In this document: positions 1 through 7,426 of the stretch, piece by piece | Layout: the number at the start of each line of letters is the position of its first letter | How positions within the stretch are numbered: the stretch's first letter is position 1 | Source: Candidatus Krumholzibacteriia bacterium | GTDB lineage: Bacteria > Krumholzibacteriota > Krumholzibacteria > WVZY01 > JAKEHA01 | Direction of reading: 5' to 3' | Assembly: GCA_029863355.1 (NCBI GenBank) | Contig: JAOTVO010000002.1 | Location: 1 to 29,427 of the forward strand | Length of the DNA: 29,427 bases | Position numbers and translations under genes: made by a program | The notes under the pieces: generated by a model | Told to the model about the DNA's origin: nothing | Databases searched by the model: none | What the model saw: the letters and a program-made list of their open reading frames with translations, nothing else

Positions 1-216
1 GCGAGGACGCTCCCCACCGAGGTACGCCACCGTCCCCGAGGTGGGCGCGAACGCGCCGGCGAGCAGGGCGAGGAGCGTCGACTTGCCGCTTCCGTTGGCA
101 CCGAGGAGGGCGACGCGCTCGCCGCGCTCGAGGTCGAGTGCCACGCCGTCGAGCGCGCGCACCACCGGTGCCTGCCGGCCGGCGTGGACCACTGAGACAT
201 CGTGCAGACGGATCAT
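1..216 (-). CDS. ABC transporter ATP-binding protein, N-terminal part (runs off the left edge)
   Basis: Only the first 72 codons are inside the window. Translating the minus strand from the ATG at 214-216 gives an ABC ATPase N-terminus: a beta strand (MIRLHDVSVVHAG), then a Walker A P-loop GANGSGKST at about residues 39-47, then LLALLAGAFAPTSG. The Q-loop, signature and Walker B motifs lie outside. The start codon overlaps the stop of the LysM-TPR lipoprotein gene (ATGA), so the two are probably translationally coupled. The shape around the P-loop resembles ECF/CbiO-type metal or vitamin importers, but that is only a resemblance. Because larB and larC lie upstream in the same operon, a nickel importer ATPase is an attractive guess that the window cannot confirm. 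Confidence 0.85.
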   Translation of the reverse strand, partial: MIRLHDVSVVHAGRQAPVVRALDGVALDLERGERVALLGANGSGKSTLLALLAGAFAPTSGTVAYLGGERPR

Positions 217-1013
217 TCGAGGGATTGCAGGTGCTCGCGGGCCTGGACGGCCCACTCGCTGGAATCGTCGAGGATCAGGTAGCGCTCCCACGCGCGCCGC
301 GCGCGCGCCTTCTCCCCCTGCTTCTCCAGGCTGAGTGCCAGCGAGTATTGCGCCTCGAGGTGGCCGGGCTGGATGCGAAGCGCCGCCTCGAACGCGCCCG
401 CCGCGTCGTCGTAGCGGCCCAGGTGATAGTAGGACGTGCCCAGCGCGTAGCGGTAGTCGGCGTCCTGGGGCTGGCGCTTCACCGCCTCGCGCAACGCGTC
501 CGCCGCGCTGTCGTGCGCGCGCATGCGCTGGTAGGTGACCCCCAGGTTGTAGTGCGCCTCGGCGAAGGCGGGGTCGAGTGAGAGCGCCTCGCGGAACCGC
601 GCGGCCGCGTCGAGGAACGAGCCGCGCGCGACCGCGTCGAGGCCCTCGTTGTAGGGGATGCGCGCCTCCTCGCGCCGGCGCAGCACCTCCCGCTCGTCCG
701 GCGTCATGGGCACGCCCACCACCCGGCCGGGGCGCAGTTCGGCTTCCTCGTCGATCTCGTTGAATCGCGCGATCTCCCGCGCGCGGCCGGGGTCGCCGTA
801 GTAGTCGGCGGCGATCTCGGCCAGGGTCTCGCCGCTCTCCACGGTGTGGCGCATCACCACCTCGCCCTCGACGGGCTTGCGCACGCCGCGCGTGCAACCG
901 GCCACCAGGGCGAGTGCCAAGGCCAGGCCGGCCACCAGGGCGCGCGGCGCATCGCGCCCGCGGCGGCCCGCTCGCTTTGCCGCGGCGTTTCGGTCTGTCA
1001 ACGCTCTTCCCAT
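213..1013 (-). CDS. LysM and TPR domain lipoprotein
   Basis: A 266-aa protein. A basic N-terminus and a hydrophobic stretch end in LVAGC, with the lipidated cysteine at about residue 40, so export and lipid anchoring are likely. A LysM domain follows (about 53-103: HTVESGETLAEIAADYYG), which in known families binds peptidoglycan. After a short charged segment come about four TPR units (118-250, for example AEAHYNLGVTYQRM and AQYSLALSLEKQG). It could therefore be a wall-associated protein-interaction scaffold. The ATG at 1011-1013 overlaps the end of larC by 16 bp. A TTG at 1001 would give a 4-bp TTGA overlap preceded by GGAAGAG and is a serious alternative start. The stop overlaps the start of the ABC ATPase gene. 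Its place between larC and an ABC ATPase is unexplained. Confidence 0.85.
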   Translation of the reverse strand: MGRALTDRNAAAKRAGRRGRDAPRALVAGLALALALVAGCTRGVRKPVEGEVVMRHTVESGETLAEIAADYYGDPGRAREIARFNEIDEEAELRPGRVVGVPMTPDEREVLRRREEARIPYNEGLDAVARGSFLDAAARFREALSLDPAFAEAHYNLGVTYQRMRAHDSAADALREAVKRQPQDADYRYALGTSYYHLGRYDDAAGAFEAALRIQPGHLEAQYSLALSLEKQGEKARARRAWERYLILDDSSEWAVQAREHLQSLE

Positions 1014-2176
1014 GCGCGTTTGACGAGGTCGTAGATCTCCGTCAGGGGGCGTCCGGTCTGCTCGGCGAGGGCGCGGCAGGATTCGTACTCCGGGCTCGCG
1101 CGCTCGCCGCCGTCGCGCAGGCGGGCCACCTTGACGTTGGCCGGGCCCAGCGCCGTCTCGACCTTCTCTTGGCGCCGCTCCAGCTCCACGCGCTCCTCGC
1201 GCGCCACGCGCACGCCCAGCGTGGTGGTGTGCGCGAGGATCCACTCGGAGAGGCGCGCAGCGTCGTGCTCCTCGCCGATCACGGTCAGCTCCACTCCGGG
1301 GCGGTTCTTCTTCATGTGCACCGGCGCGGTGTAGACCTCGAGCGCGCCGGCCGCGAAGAGCGAGTGCATCGCGTGGCCGTAGAGCTCGGGGTTCATGTCG
1401 TCGATGGTGCAGCGGATCACGGCGAGCCGGCGCGGCGCTTCCTCGATATCACCCACGATCACGCGCAGGATGTTGGGCAGGGCGTCGGGCGCACCCACGC
1501 GCGTGCCCGCGCCGTAGCCGGTGGCGCGCGGGGTCACGCGCCGGTCCTCCCCGAGGGCAGAGAAAACGGTGGCGATGATGGCCGCCGCCGTAGGCGTGAG
1601 CAGCTCTTCGGTGCGGTGCGAGAAGGCGATGGCGTGGTCGCGCAACAGCTCGATGGTGGCGGGCGCCGCCACCGGCACCTTGCCGTGCGCCGTGTCCGCT
1701 TCCCCACCGCCCCCGACTACCAGCCGCGTATAGAAGAAGCGCTCGACGCCGAGCGCCTCCGCGGCCACGTAGAAGCCCGTAACGTCGAGAATGGCGTCGA
1801 GCGCGCCCACCTCGTGGAAGTGCACGCGGTCGGGCGTGGTGCCGTGGAGCTTGGCCTCCGTCTCGGCCAGGCGCGTGAACGTCTCCTTGGCGCGCGCGCG
1901 CACGGCGGGCGAGAGCACGGGGGCGGCGTCGATGATCGCCGTCACCTCGGGCAGGCCGCGGTGCGTATGGTCGTGCGGCAGCTCGACGGCGAGCTGGCGC
2001 GCAGCGAAGGCGCCGCGCTTGACCGCGGGCGCGTCCAGCGAGGCCCCGGCGAGCGCCGGCATCGACAGCACCTGCTCGCGGATCGCCTCCAGCGGTGCGC
2101 CCGCGTCCACCAGCGCGGCGATGAGCATGTCGCCGCCGGCCCCGGAGAAGGGATCGATGACCAGCGCGCGCGTCAC
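998..2176 (-). CDS. larC: LarC, nickel-pincer nucleotide cofactor nickel insertase (DUF111 family)
   Basis: A 392-aa protein, about the normal length for LarC, which inserts nickel into the pincer nucleotide cofactor of lactate racemase and related racemases/epimerases in a CTP-dependent reaction. Family hallmarks are the N-terminal IDPFSGAGGDM (residues 7-17) and the HFHEVGALDAILDVTG block, plus the C-terminal region with HMKKNRPG. In Lactobacillus larC is split and needs a frameshift; here it is one uninterrupted frame. I chose the GTG at 2174-2176 because it gives a GTGA overlap with the larB stop and starts just before the conserved motif. A longer upstream reading is low-complexity Arg/Gly and looks untranslated. 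It forms an operon with larB. LarE, the third cofactor enzyme, is not in the window. Confidence 0.93.
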   Translation of the reverse strand: MTRALVIDPFSGAGGDMLIAALVDAGAPLEAIREQVLSMPALAGASLDAPAVKRGAFAARQLAVELPHDHTHRGLPEVTAIIDAAPVLSPAVRARAKETFTRLAETEAKLHGTTPDRVHFHEVGALDAILDVTGFYVAAEALGVERFFYTRLVVGGGGEADTAHGKVPVAAPATIELLRDHAIAFSHRTEELLTPTAAAIIATVFSALGEDRRVTPRATGYGAGTRVGAPDALPNILRVIVGDIEEAPRRLAVIRCTIDDMNPELYGHAMHSLFAAGALEVYTAPVHMKKNRPGVELTVIGEEHDAARLSEWILAHTTTLGVRVAREERVELERRQEKVETALGPANVKVARLRDGGERASPEYESCRALAEQTGRPLTEIYDLVKRAWEER

Positions 2177-2982
2177 CGCGCCCCCCTTTCCTTTCGATCC
2201 GCGCGATCCGCGCGCGCGATGTCGCGCGCGAGCGCGTGCGCGCGCCCCACGATGGCCGCCGCCGCGCAACCCGCGCCAAAGCCGTTGTCAATGTTGACCA
2301 CCGTCACGCCCGCCGCGCAGCTCGTCATCATGCCCAGGAGCGCGGCCAGCCCGCCGAAGGAGGCGCCGTAGCCGACACTCGTGGGGAGCGCGATCACCGG
2401 CGCGCGCACCATGCTCGCCACCACGCTGGCCAGCGCGCCTTCCATGCCCGCGGCGACGACGATCACGTCCGCCGCCTCGATCATCGACTGGTAGGCCATG
2501 AGCCGGTGCACGCCGGCCACGCCGACGTCGTACACGCGATCGACGTGGCAGCCCCACAGCGCGGCGGTCACCGCCGCCTCCTCGGCGGCGGGAATGTCCG
2601 TGGTGCCCGCCGTGACCACGAGCACGTAGCCCTCCTGCTCGCGCGGCGTCACCTCCAGCCAGAACGCGCGGCCCTGCTCGTTGTATTCACCGTCGGGGAA
2701 GCGCTCGGCCAGCGCCGCCGCCGCTACCGCGGCGCAGCGCGTCACCAGGAGGTTGGCTCCGTGCGCGACGATCTTCTCCGCGATGCCCGTGATCTGCTCG
2801 ACCGTCTTCCCTTCCCCGTAGATCACTTCGGGCACGCCCTTGCGCAGCGAGCGGTGGTGGTCCACCTTGGCGAAACCGATGTCCTCGAAGGGAAGCGTGC
2901 GCAGCCGCGCGAGGACCTCGTCCTCGGTGAGCGCGCCGCGCTTGAATTCGGCGAGAAGGTCGCGCAGCCGGTCGGCATCCAT
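2173..2982 (-). CDS. larB: LarB, pyridinium-3,5-biscarboxylic acid mononucleotide synthase
   Basis: A 269-aa protein of the PurE-related AIR-carboxylase-like family. LarB carboxylates and hydrolyses nicotinic acid adenine dinucleotide, the first step toward the nickel-pincer cofactor. Visible family features are the N-terminal helical region (ALTEDEVLARLR), DHHRSLRKGVPEVIYGEGKT (41-60), the PurE-like core TAGTTDIPAAEEA (124-136), TSVGYGASFGG (201-211), and SCAAGVTVVNIDNGFGAG (221-238). Cys222 in that last motif matches the catalytic cysteine of the family. The ATG at 2980-2982 has GGTGG 7 nt upstream. A GTG at 2988, overlapping the dus stop, would add two residues. The stop overlaps the larC start (GTGA), so expression is probably coupled. 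Confidence 0.93.
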   Translation of the reverse strand: MDADRLRDLLAEFKRGALTEDEVLARLRTLPFEDIGFAKVDHHRSLRKGVPEVIYGEGKTVEQITGIAEKIVAHGANLLVTRCAAVAAAALAERFPDGEYNEQGRAFWLEVTPREQEGYVLVVTAGTTDIPAAEEAAVTAALWGCHVDRVYDVGVAGVHRLMAYQSMIEAADVIVVAAGMEGALASVVASMVRAPVIALPTSVGYGASFGGLAALLGMMTSCAAGVTVVNIDNGFGAGCAAAAIVGRAHALARDIARADRADRKERGAR

Positions 2983-2984
2983 GA

Positions 2985-4013
2985 TCACGCCACCGCTGCG
3001 TCGCGCAGGTAACCGGCCATCAACGCGTCCAGTTCCGCCAGCGTCGTGGCCTGCATGAGCACGCCGCGCAGCTCGCGTGCGCCCGGCAGGTGCTTGACGT
3101 AGGCGGCCATCACGCGGCGCATGCCGATGATGCCGTAGGGCTCGCCGTCGATGCGCACCGCTTCGCGCGCGTGGCGCAGGAGCGTCCGCGCGCGCTCGCG
3201 CGGCGTGGGCGGCGCATACACGCCGCCGTCGAGGCGCGCGCGCACCTCGGCGAAGACCCAGGGGTTGCCGATGGCGCCGCGCCCGATCATGACCGCGTCG
3301 CACCCGGTGGCGGCGCGGATGGCGACCGCCTCCTCGGCGCCGTGCACGTCGCCGTTGCCCACGACGGGGATGGTGACCGCATCCTTGGCCTCGGCGATGA
3401 GCTCCCAGTTGGCCGCGCCGGCGAAGCCCTGCTTCCTGGTGCGTGCGTGCACGGCGAGCATGGACACGCCCGCGTCCTCGATGGTGCGCGCGATGTCGCG
3501 GACGAGCGAGCCCGTCGGCTTGTCCCAACCGGCGCGCATCTTGGCCGACACGGGCACGCGCGAGCGCGCCACCACGCGCTTGCAGATGGCGCTGAGGATG
3601 TGCAGGTCGCGCAGTACCGCCGAGCCGCCGCCGCCCTTGACGATCTTCTTCACCGGACACCCGAAGTTCATGTCGAGGTAGCGCGGCGCGAACTCCTCGG
3701 AGAGAATGGCCGCGGTCTCGCCCATGCGCTCGGCATCGCCGCCGAAAATCTGGACCGCCTGCGTGCCCGCGGACATGTCGAGGCCTTCGAGGGCGCGGCA
3801 CAGGGCGCGGTTGCCGCGTGTCATCGCCTCCGAGCTCACCATCTCCGTCACCGCCATCTCCGCGCCGTGCTCGAGGCAGATGCGCCGGAAGGGCGCGCTG
3901 GTGATGCCGCAAAGCGGGGCCAGGATCACGCGCTCGCCGCCGGGCAGCCCGGGAAGGGTGCCGGGGACGGGGCGAGGGCGGACGTCGGTGGCGGGTTGGG
4001 TCAGCATGGTCAT
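2985..4013 (-). CDS. dusB: tRNA-dihydrouridine synthase (DusB-type)
   Basis: A 342-aa flavoenzyme that reduces uridine to 5,6-dihydrouridine in tRNA. Recognised features are the N-terminal TIM-barrel strand VILAPLCGITSAPFR (29-43), TQAVQIFGGD (84-93), and LDMNFGCPVKKIVKGGGGSAVL, where Cys119 is the expected catalytic acid. KMRAGWD, VHARTRKQGFAGAANWE, VGNGDV and MIGRGAIGNPWVF follow in the usual order for FMN binding. It has an N-terminal extension of about 25 residues; an ATG two codons further in (4007) is possible. It is separated from mscS by 42 bp and from larB by 2 bp, so it sits in the same minus-strand operon. DusB is the closest match by motif order, but the exact Dus subfamily cannot be settled by eye. 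Confidence 0.93.
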   Translation of the reverse strand: MTMLTQPATDVRPRPVPGTLPGLPGGERVILAPLCGITSAPFRRICLEHGAEMAVTEMVSSEAMTRGNRALCRALEGLDMSAGTQAVQIFGGDAERMGETAAILSEEFAPRYLDMNFGCPVKKIVKGGGGSAVLRDLHILSAICKRVVARSRVPVSAKMRAGWDKPTGSLVRDIARTIEDAGVSMLAVHARTRKQGFAGAANWELIAEAKDAVTIPVVGNGDVHGAEEAVAIRAATGCDAVMIGRGAIGNPWVFAEVRARLDGGVYAPPTPRERARTLLRHAREAVRIDGEPYGIIGMRRVMAAYVKHLPGARELRGVLMQATTLAELDALMAGYLRDAAVA

Positions 4014-4055
4014 GCGGGATGATAGCGCCCGGATGGCGCTTCCGCAAGCGCCGCG

Positions 4056-5120
4056 CTAGGCCGGCGGCTCCTTGACGACGAACAGCGTCTGCGTGGGGTA
4101 GGCGAACTCGATGCCCTCGCGCTCGAAGGCCTCGTGGATGCTCAGGTTGACCGCCTGCTGGATGTCCATGTAGAGGTTGTACTCGCGGCTGAGGACGTAG
4201 AACACCGTCTCGAAATCGATGGAGTAGGCGCCGAATTCCTTCAGGTGCGAGCGGTCGAAGCGCGTCTGCTCCTGCGCCTCCACCGCTTCGCGAATGATCG
4301 CGGGAATCTTCGCGAGCTTCTCGCGCGGCGTCTGGTACGTCACCCCGATCGCGAAGAGCACGCGCCGCTCCTGCATGCGGCCGAAGTTGCGGATGCGGCT
4401 CGTGAGCAGGTCGTTGTTCGAAAAGACGAGCTGCTCGCCGGAGAGGCTGCGCACGCGCGTGGTCTTGAGACCCACGTGGTCGACGGTGCCCAGCATGTCA
4501 CCCACGATGATGAAGTCACCCACCACGAAGGGGCGGTCGAGCACGATGGAGAGCGACGCGAAGAGATCGCCCAGGATGTTCTGCAGCGCCAGCGCGATGG
4601 CGATGCCGCCCACGCCCAGGCCGGCGACGAACGCGGTGACCTTCACCCCCATGTTGTCCAGCACGACCAGCACGATGACGGCCCACAGCGCGACCTTGCT
4701 CAGGAAGCCGAGCGCGCTCATCACGGTGACGGTGGCACCGTCGACGGCCTTGCGCTCGCGGTAGCGCCCGAACCAGTAGTCCAGGCCCGAGTGCACCCAG
4801 ATGCCGCCCTGGAGCAACAGCGCCACCGCGGTGACCGCGCCCAGGATGCGCATGGCGTGCGGGGCGAGGGTGACGGCGTTGGTGCCGACGTAGATCGCCA
4901 ACACGGCGATGGCGAGGCTGCGCGTCCGGCTCAGAATGTGGATGACCAGGTCGTCCCACTGCGTGTCGGTCTTGCGCGCCAGCTTCCCGACGCGCGACAC
5001 CACCAGCGCGCGCGCGATGCGCACGGCGATGAACACCAGCACCGCCACGGCGACGGCGACGATCCAGCGGCGCAGCGGATTATCGAGAAACGTGTAGTCG
5101 AGCGTCGTACTCAGATCCAT
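4056..5120 (-). CDS. mscS: Small-conductance mechanosensitive ion channel, MscS family
   Basis: A 354-aa inner-membrane channel that relieves osmotic pressure. I see about five hydrophobic segments (17-37, 62-80, 89-109, 135-157, and the glycine/alanine-rich pore helix 162-182: VTAFVAGLGVGGIAIALALQ). The MscS beta domain follows (NILGDLFASLSIVLDRPFVVGDFI, then TVDHVGLKTTRVRSLSGEQLVFSNNDLL), then the cytoplasmic alpha/beta domain. The start is the ATG at 5118-5120, preceded by a G-rich ribosome-binding stretch. An in-frame ATG at 5141 lies inside the predicted -10 box and is therefore unlikely. This is the first gene of the probable mscS-dus-larB-larC-lipoprotein-ABC operon and is divergent from the hydrolase gene. 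Confidence 0.93.
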   Translation of the reverse strand: MDLSTTLDYTFLDNPLRRWIVAVAVAVLVFIAVRIARALVVSRVGKLARKTDTQWDDLVIHILSRTRSLAIAVLAIYVGTNAVTLAPHAMRILGAVTAVALLLQGGIWVHSGLDYWFGRYRERKAVDGATVTVMSALGFLSKVALWAVIVLVVLDNMGVKVTAFVAGLGVGGIAIALALQNILGDLFASLSIVLDRPFVVGDFIIVGDMLGTVDHVGLKTTRVRSLSGEQLVFSNNDLLTSRIRNFGRMQERRVLFAIGVTYQTPREKLAKIPAIIREAVEAQEQTRFDRSHLKEFGAYSIDFETVFYVLSREYNLYMDIQQAVNLSIHEAFEREGIEFAYPTQTLFVVKEPPA

Positions 5121-5139
5121 GGTGGTCTCGCCCCCCCGC

Positions 5140-5168
5140 ATAGTACGCGGCTCGGCCGCCTCTGTCAG
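5140..5168 (-). promoter_or_regulatory. Sigma70-type promoter for the mscS operon
   Basis: On the minus strand CTGACA (5163-5168) and TACTAT (5140-5145) are separated by exactly 17 bp. That is 5/6 and 4/6 matches to the consensus. The predicted transcript start, near 5133, leaves a short leader before the mscS ATG at 5120 and rules out the ATG at 5141. Confidence 0.6.
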
Positions 5169-5188
5169 GCGGATTTCGTTACCCGCGC

Positions 5189-5217
5189 TTGATCTGGGCC
5201 GGTCGATCGCGTATCGT
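5189..5217 (+). promoter_or_regulatory. Possible promoter for the alpha/beta hydrolase gene
   Basis: TTGATC (5189-5194) and TATCGT (5212-5217) are separated by 17 bp, with 4/6 matches at each box. The predicted start near 5224 leaves a leader of about 29 nt before the ATG at 5253. It lies back to back with the mscS promoter. Confidence 0.45.
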
Positions 5218-5252
5218 AGCCGCAAAAGCGCCACGTCCCGCCCCGCAAGAAC

Positions 5253-6143
5253 ATGGATACTCCCGCGCCCGAGATCGTCATCGTGCCCGTGGACGGCCGC
5301 GACGCCGTGGTGGCCGACGTGTACGCGCGCCCCGGCGACGGCGCGCGCGCCGTCGTGCTCTGCCACGGCTTCAAGGGTTACCGGCGCTGGGGGTTCATCC
5401 CCCACCTGGCGCGGCGCTTCGCCGGCGCGGGGATCACCGCGGTGGCCCTCGACTTCTCGCACAACGGCCGTGTTCCAGCCGACGCCGGCCGGGGCGGATG
5501 GACCGACGGCGGCGCCGCCGGCATGTTCACCTCACCCGAGCGCTTCCGCCGCGACACCCTCGCACGCGAAGCGCGCGACCTGGCCGCGGTGATCGCGTGG
5601 CTCCGCGCCGGCGGCGCAGCCGCGCTGGCGGGTGAGGCCGCGCTGGGCCTGTGGGGGCACAGTCAGGGCGGCGTGATCGCGCTCCTCGCCGCGCTCGACG
5701 ACCCCGCGATCGCCGCCGTGGCCACGTGGTCCACACCGGCGCACCCCGACCACTACACAGCGCGCCAGAAGCGCGTGTGGCGCGAGGAGGGGGCGCTCGC
5801 CTTCGCTGACCACGAGACCGGCACCGCGCTCGCCCTCGGCATCGAATTCCTCGACGACCTCGAGCGCCGCCACGACCACTACGCCGTGGCCGAGCGCGCC
5901 GGCGCCCTGCGCGCGCCGCACCTCATCGTCCACGGCGAGCGCGACCTCGCCGTGCCCGTCGGCGACGCGGCGCGCTTCTGCGACGTCCCGTCCGCAGTCG
6001 CCGACAAGAAGTGCCTGCGCCTCGTCACCGGACACACGTTCGGATGGGACGCGGCCACGGAGCCCGGCGAGGCGCTGCGGCGCGCCGCCGACGCCACCGT
6101 CCACTGGTTCGACACCTATCTCGGAGGCAAACGCACGCCATGA
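5253..6143 (+). CDS. Alpha/beta hydrolase (serine hydrolase, dienelactone hydrolase/esterase-like)
   Basis: A 296-aa cytoplasmic alpha/beta hydrolase. Features in order: strand and oxyanion region VVLCHGFKG (34-42), nucleophile elbow GHSQGG with Ser137 (135-140), Asp231 in HGERD, and His261 in TGHTFG, giving a full Ser-Asp-His triad. A lid-like insertion lies at about 165-210. Such proteins cleave esters or short acyl peptides, and the substrate cannot be told from sequence. No signal peptide is visible. The ribosome-binding site is weak (GCAAGAAC before the ATG). The stop overlaps the start of the next gene (ATGA), indicating a two-gene operon. Confidence 0.9.
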   Translation: MDTPAPEIVIVPVDGRDAVVADVYARPGDGARAVVLCHGFKGYRRWGFIPHLARRFAGAGITAVALDFSHNGRVPADAGRGGWTDGGAAGMFTSPERFRRDTLAREARDLAAVIAWLRAGGAAALAGEAALGLWGHSQGGVIALLAALDDPAIAAVATWSTPAHPDHYTARQKRVWREEGALAFADHETGTALALGIEFLDDLERRHDHYAVAERAGALRAPHLIVHGERDLAVPVGDAARFCDVPSAVADKKCLRLVTGHTFGWDAATEPGEALRRAADATVHWFDTYLGGKRTP

Positions 6144-6685
6144 GACAGATCGCACTCGGCATCGTCGCTCTCCTGGTCATCGCCGGCATCGTCGCCGGCG
6201 TCGTCTGGCAGGATCGCAACACCCCCCAATCCCGGCGTACCCGCCTGGTCGAGCGCTTCCTCGCCGCCGTTCCCGACACCCTCGACGCGCAGCGCCGCGA
6301 CGAGATCCGCGGACTCATGGAAACCTTCTGGGCCACCGCCGACCGCGGGAAGGTCGCCATCGACGACGTCAGGGAGATCACCGACAAGATGGAGGACGCC
6401 GCCACGCGCGGAAGCATCGACCTTCGCTCGCTCCAATACCTCATGGCGCAGGTCGGGTATTACACTTACAAGCTCCAGCCCGAGTTCACCGGCGGCCAGG
6501 TGGACCACCCCACGCTCAATCCCGAGGCCGGGCTGGTGTCCCTCAGAGACTCCGCCTTCTGGGCCGAGTTCGACGCGTGGAAGGTGGGATACCTGCGCGA
6601 GCACCCCGAGTTCCTGGAGGCGTACCCGGAGTACCGGGAATCCCTGCGGGTGTGGGAGGCGGATACGAGCCGGGCGCAGCGGTAG
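6140..6685 (+). CDS. Unrecognised single-pass membrane protein
   Basis: A 181-aa protein I do not recognise. Residues 4-23 form one hydrophobic helix (IALGIVALLVIAGIVAGVVW), so it is probably an N-terminally anchored membrane protein with the rest outside the cytoplasm. The remainder is mostly charged alpha-helical sequence (a helix starting at RRTRLVERFLAAVP, then a predicted helical pair) with a tyrosine-rich stretch near residue 110 (VGYYTYKL) and an acidic/aromatic C-terminus (EFLEAYPEYRESLRVWEAD). The ATG overlaps the hydrolase stop, so the two are probably coupled. A longer upstream reading in this frame lies inside the hydrolase gene and is not supported. Confidence 0.75.
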   Translation: MRQIALGIVALLVIAGIVAGVVWQDRNTPQSRRTRLVERFLAAVPDTLDAQRRDEIRGLMETFWATADRGKVAIDDVREITDKMEDAATRGSIDLRSLQYLMAQVGYYTYKLQPEFTGGQVDHPTLNPEAGLVSLRDSAFWAEFDAWKVGYLREHPEFLEAYPEYRESLRVWEADTSRAQR

Positions 6686-6723
6686 GATCCGGCGCGCGGG
6701 TCGTTACGAACGGCGAGAGCTCA

Positions 6724-7404
6724 CTAGCCCGCCGCGGCGTCTAGGTCGTTGGAGAGGATCATCCGGCGCAGCACTTCGCGCTCAATGTCGCGGAAGTTGC
6801 GGAATTCGATGTGGGCGATTCCGTTCCGGCGGCAGTGGCGCAGGAGGTCGCCCTTGGCGAAGACGAGGTCGGCAGTCTCGCAGGGGCAGCGGTCGGAGAG
6901 GCCGTCGCCCACGTAGATGATGAAGTAGCCGCGGTCGCGGTAGCGGTAGAGGTGGTGGGTCTTGCAGCACCCACAGTCGGTGCACTCGAGCACGTTGTAC
7001 CAGGGGAACTCGACCTGGAGACCGTTGCCGTTGAAGTGCAGGCGGTTGGCGAAGAAGTGGATGTCGCCGAGGCCGTTGCGCACGAGGATGCGCTCGATGT
7101 AGTAGTCGAGGCCGTCGCTCATGATGACGACCTCGATGCCCCGGCGCTTGGCGAAGTCATGGAAGTCCTTGAAGTAGGGGTCGAGCTTGCGCTCGCCGAC
7201 GAAGCTGTCCAGGGACTCGCGGCTTACGCGCGCCATCGAGCACTCGGTCTCCAGGCACTCGCGCGACGATATCTCACCGCGCTTCCAGCGCTCGACCACC
7301 GTCGTGGCGGAGCCGTCGGGCACGAACGTGGAAAAGAGCATGTTGCCCACGTCGTCGCGCGCGACGGTACCGTCGAAATCGCATAGAACGGCGATTTTTC
7401 TCAT
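6724..7404 (-). CDS. HAD-superfamily phosphatase, MtnX-like (HAD-IB)
   Basis: A 226-aa protein starting MRKIAVLCDFDGT. Asp9 and Asp11 are the HAD nucleophile and acid/base. MSDGLD (95-100) and VGDGLSD (165-171) supply motifs II and IV. MtnX dephosphorylates 2-hydroxy-3-keto-5-methylthiopentenyl-1-phosphate in methionine salvage, and related members act on other small phosphates. A cysteine cluster CTDCGCCK (141-148) is present. I recall a similar CGCCK element in MtnX proteins, where it may bind metal. No other methionine-salvage gene is in the window, so the substrate is uncertain. A GTG three codons upstream (7413) is an alternative start. It lies 22 bp downstream of the S41 protease gene, probably on the same transcript. 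Confidence 0.82.
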   Translation of the reverse strand: MRKIAVLCDFDGTVARDDVGNMLFSTFVPDGSATTVVERWKRGEISSRECLETECSMARVSRESLDSFVGERKLDPYFKDFHDFAKRRGIEVVIMSDGLDYYIERILVRNGLGDIHFFANRLHFNGNGLQVEFPWYNVLECTDCGCCKTHHLYRYRDRGYFIIYVGDGLSDRCPCETADLVFAKGDLLRHCRRNGIAHIEFRNFRDIEREVLRRMILSNDLDAAAG

Positions 7405-7426
7405 GGGGCCCACGTCGTCCCGCCGC

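Noticed and set aside
914..2371. Long plus-strand open frame of 485 codons opposite larC
   Set aside because: His/Arg/Gly/Ala-rich translation without motifs. The opposite strand holds a complete LarC, so this is an antisense shadow of GC-rich coding DNA.
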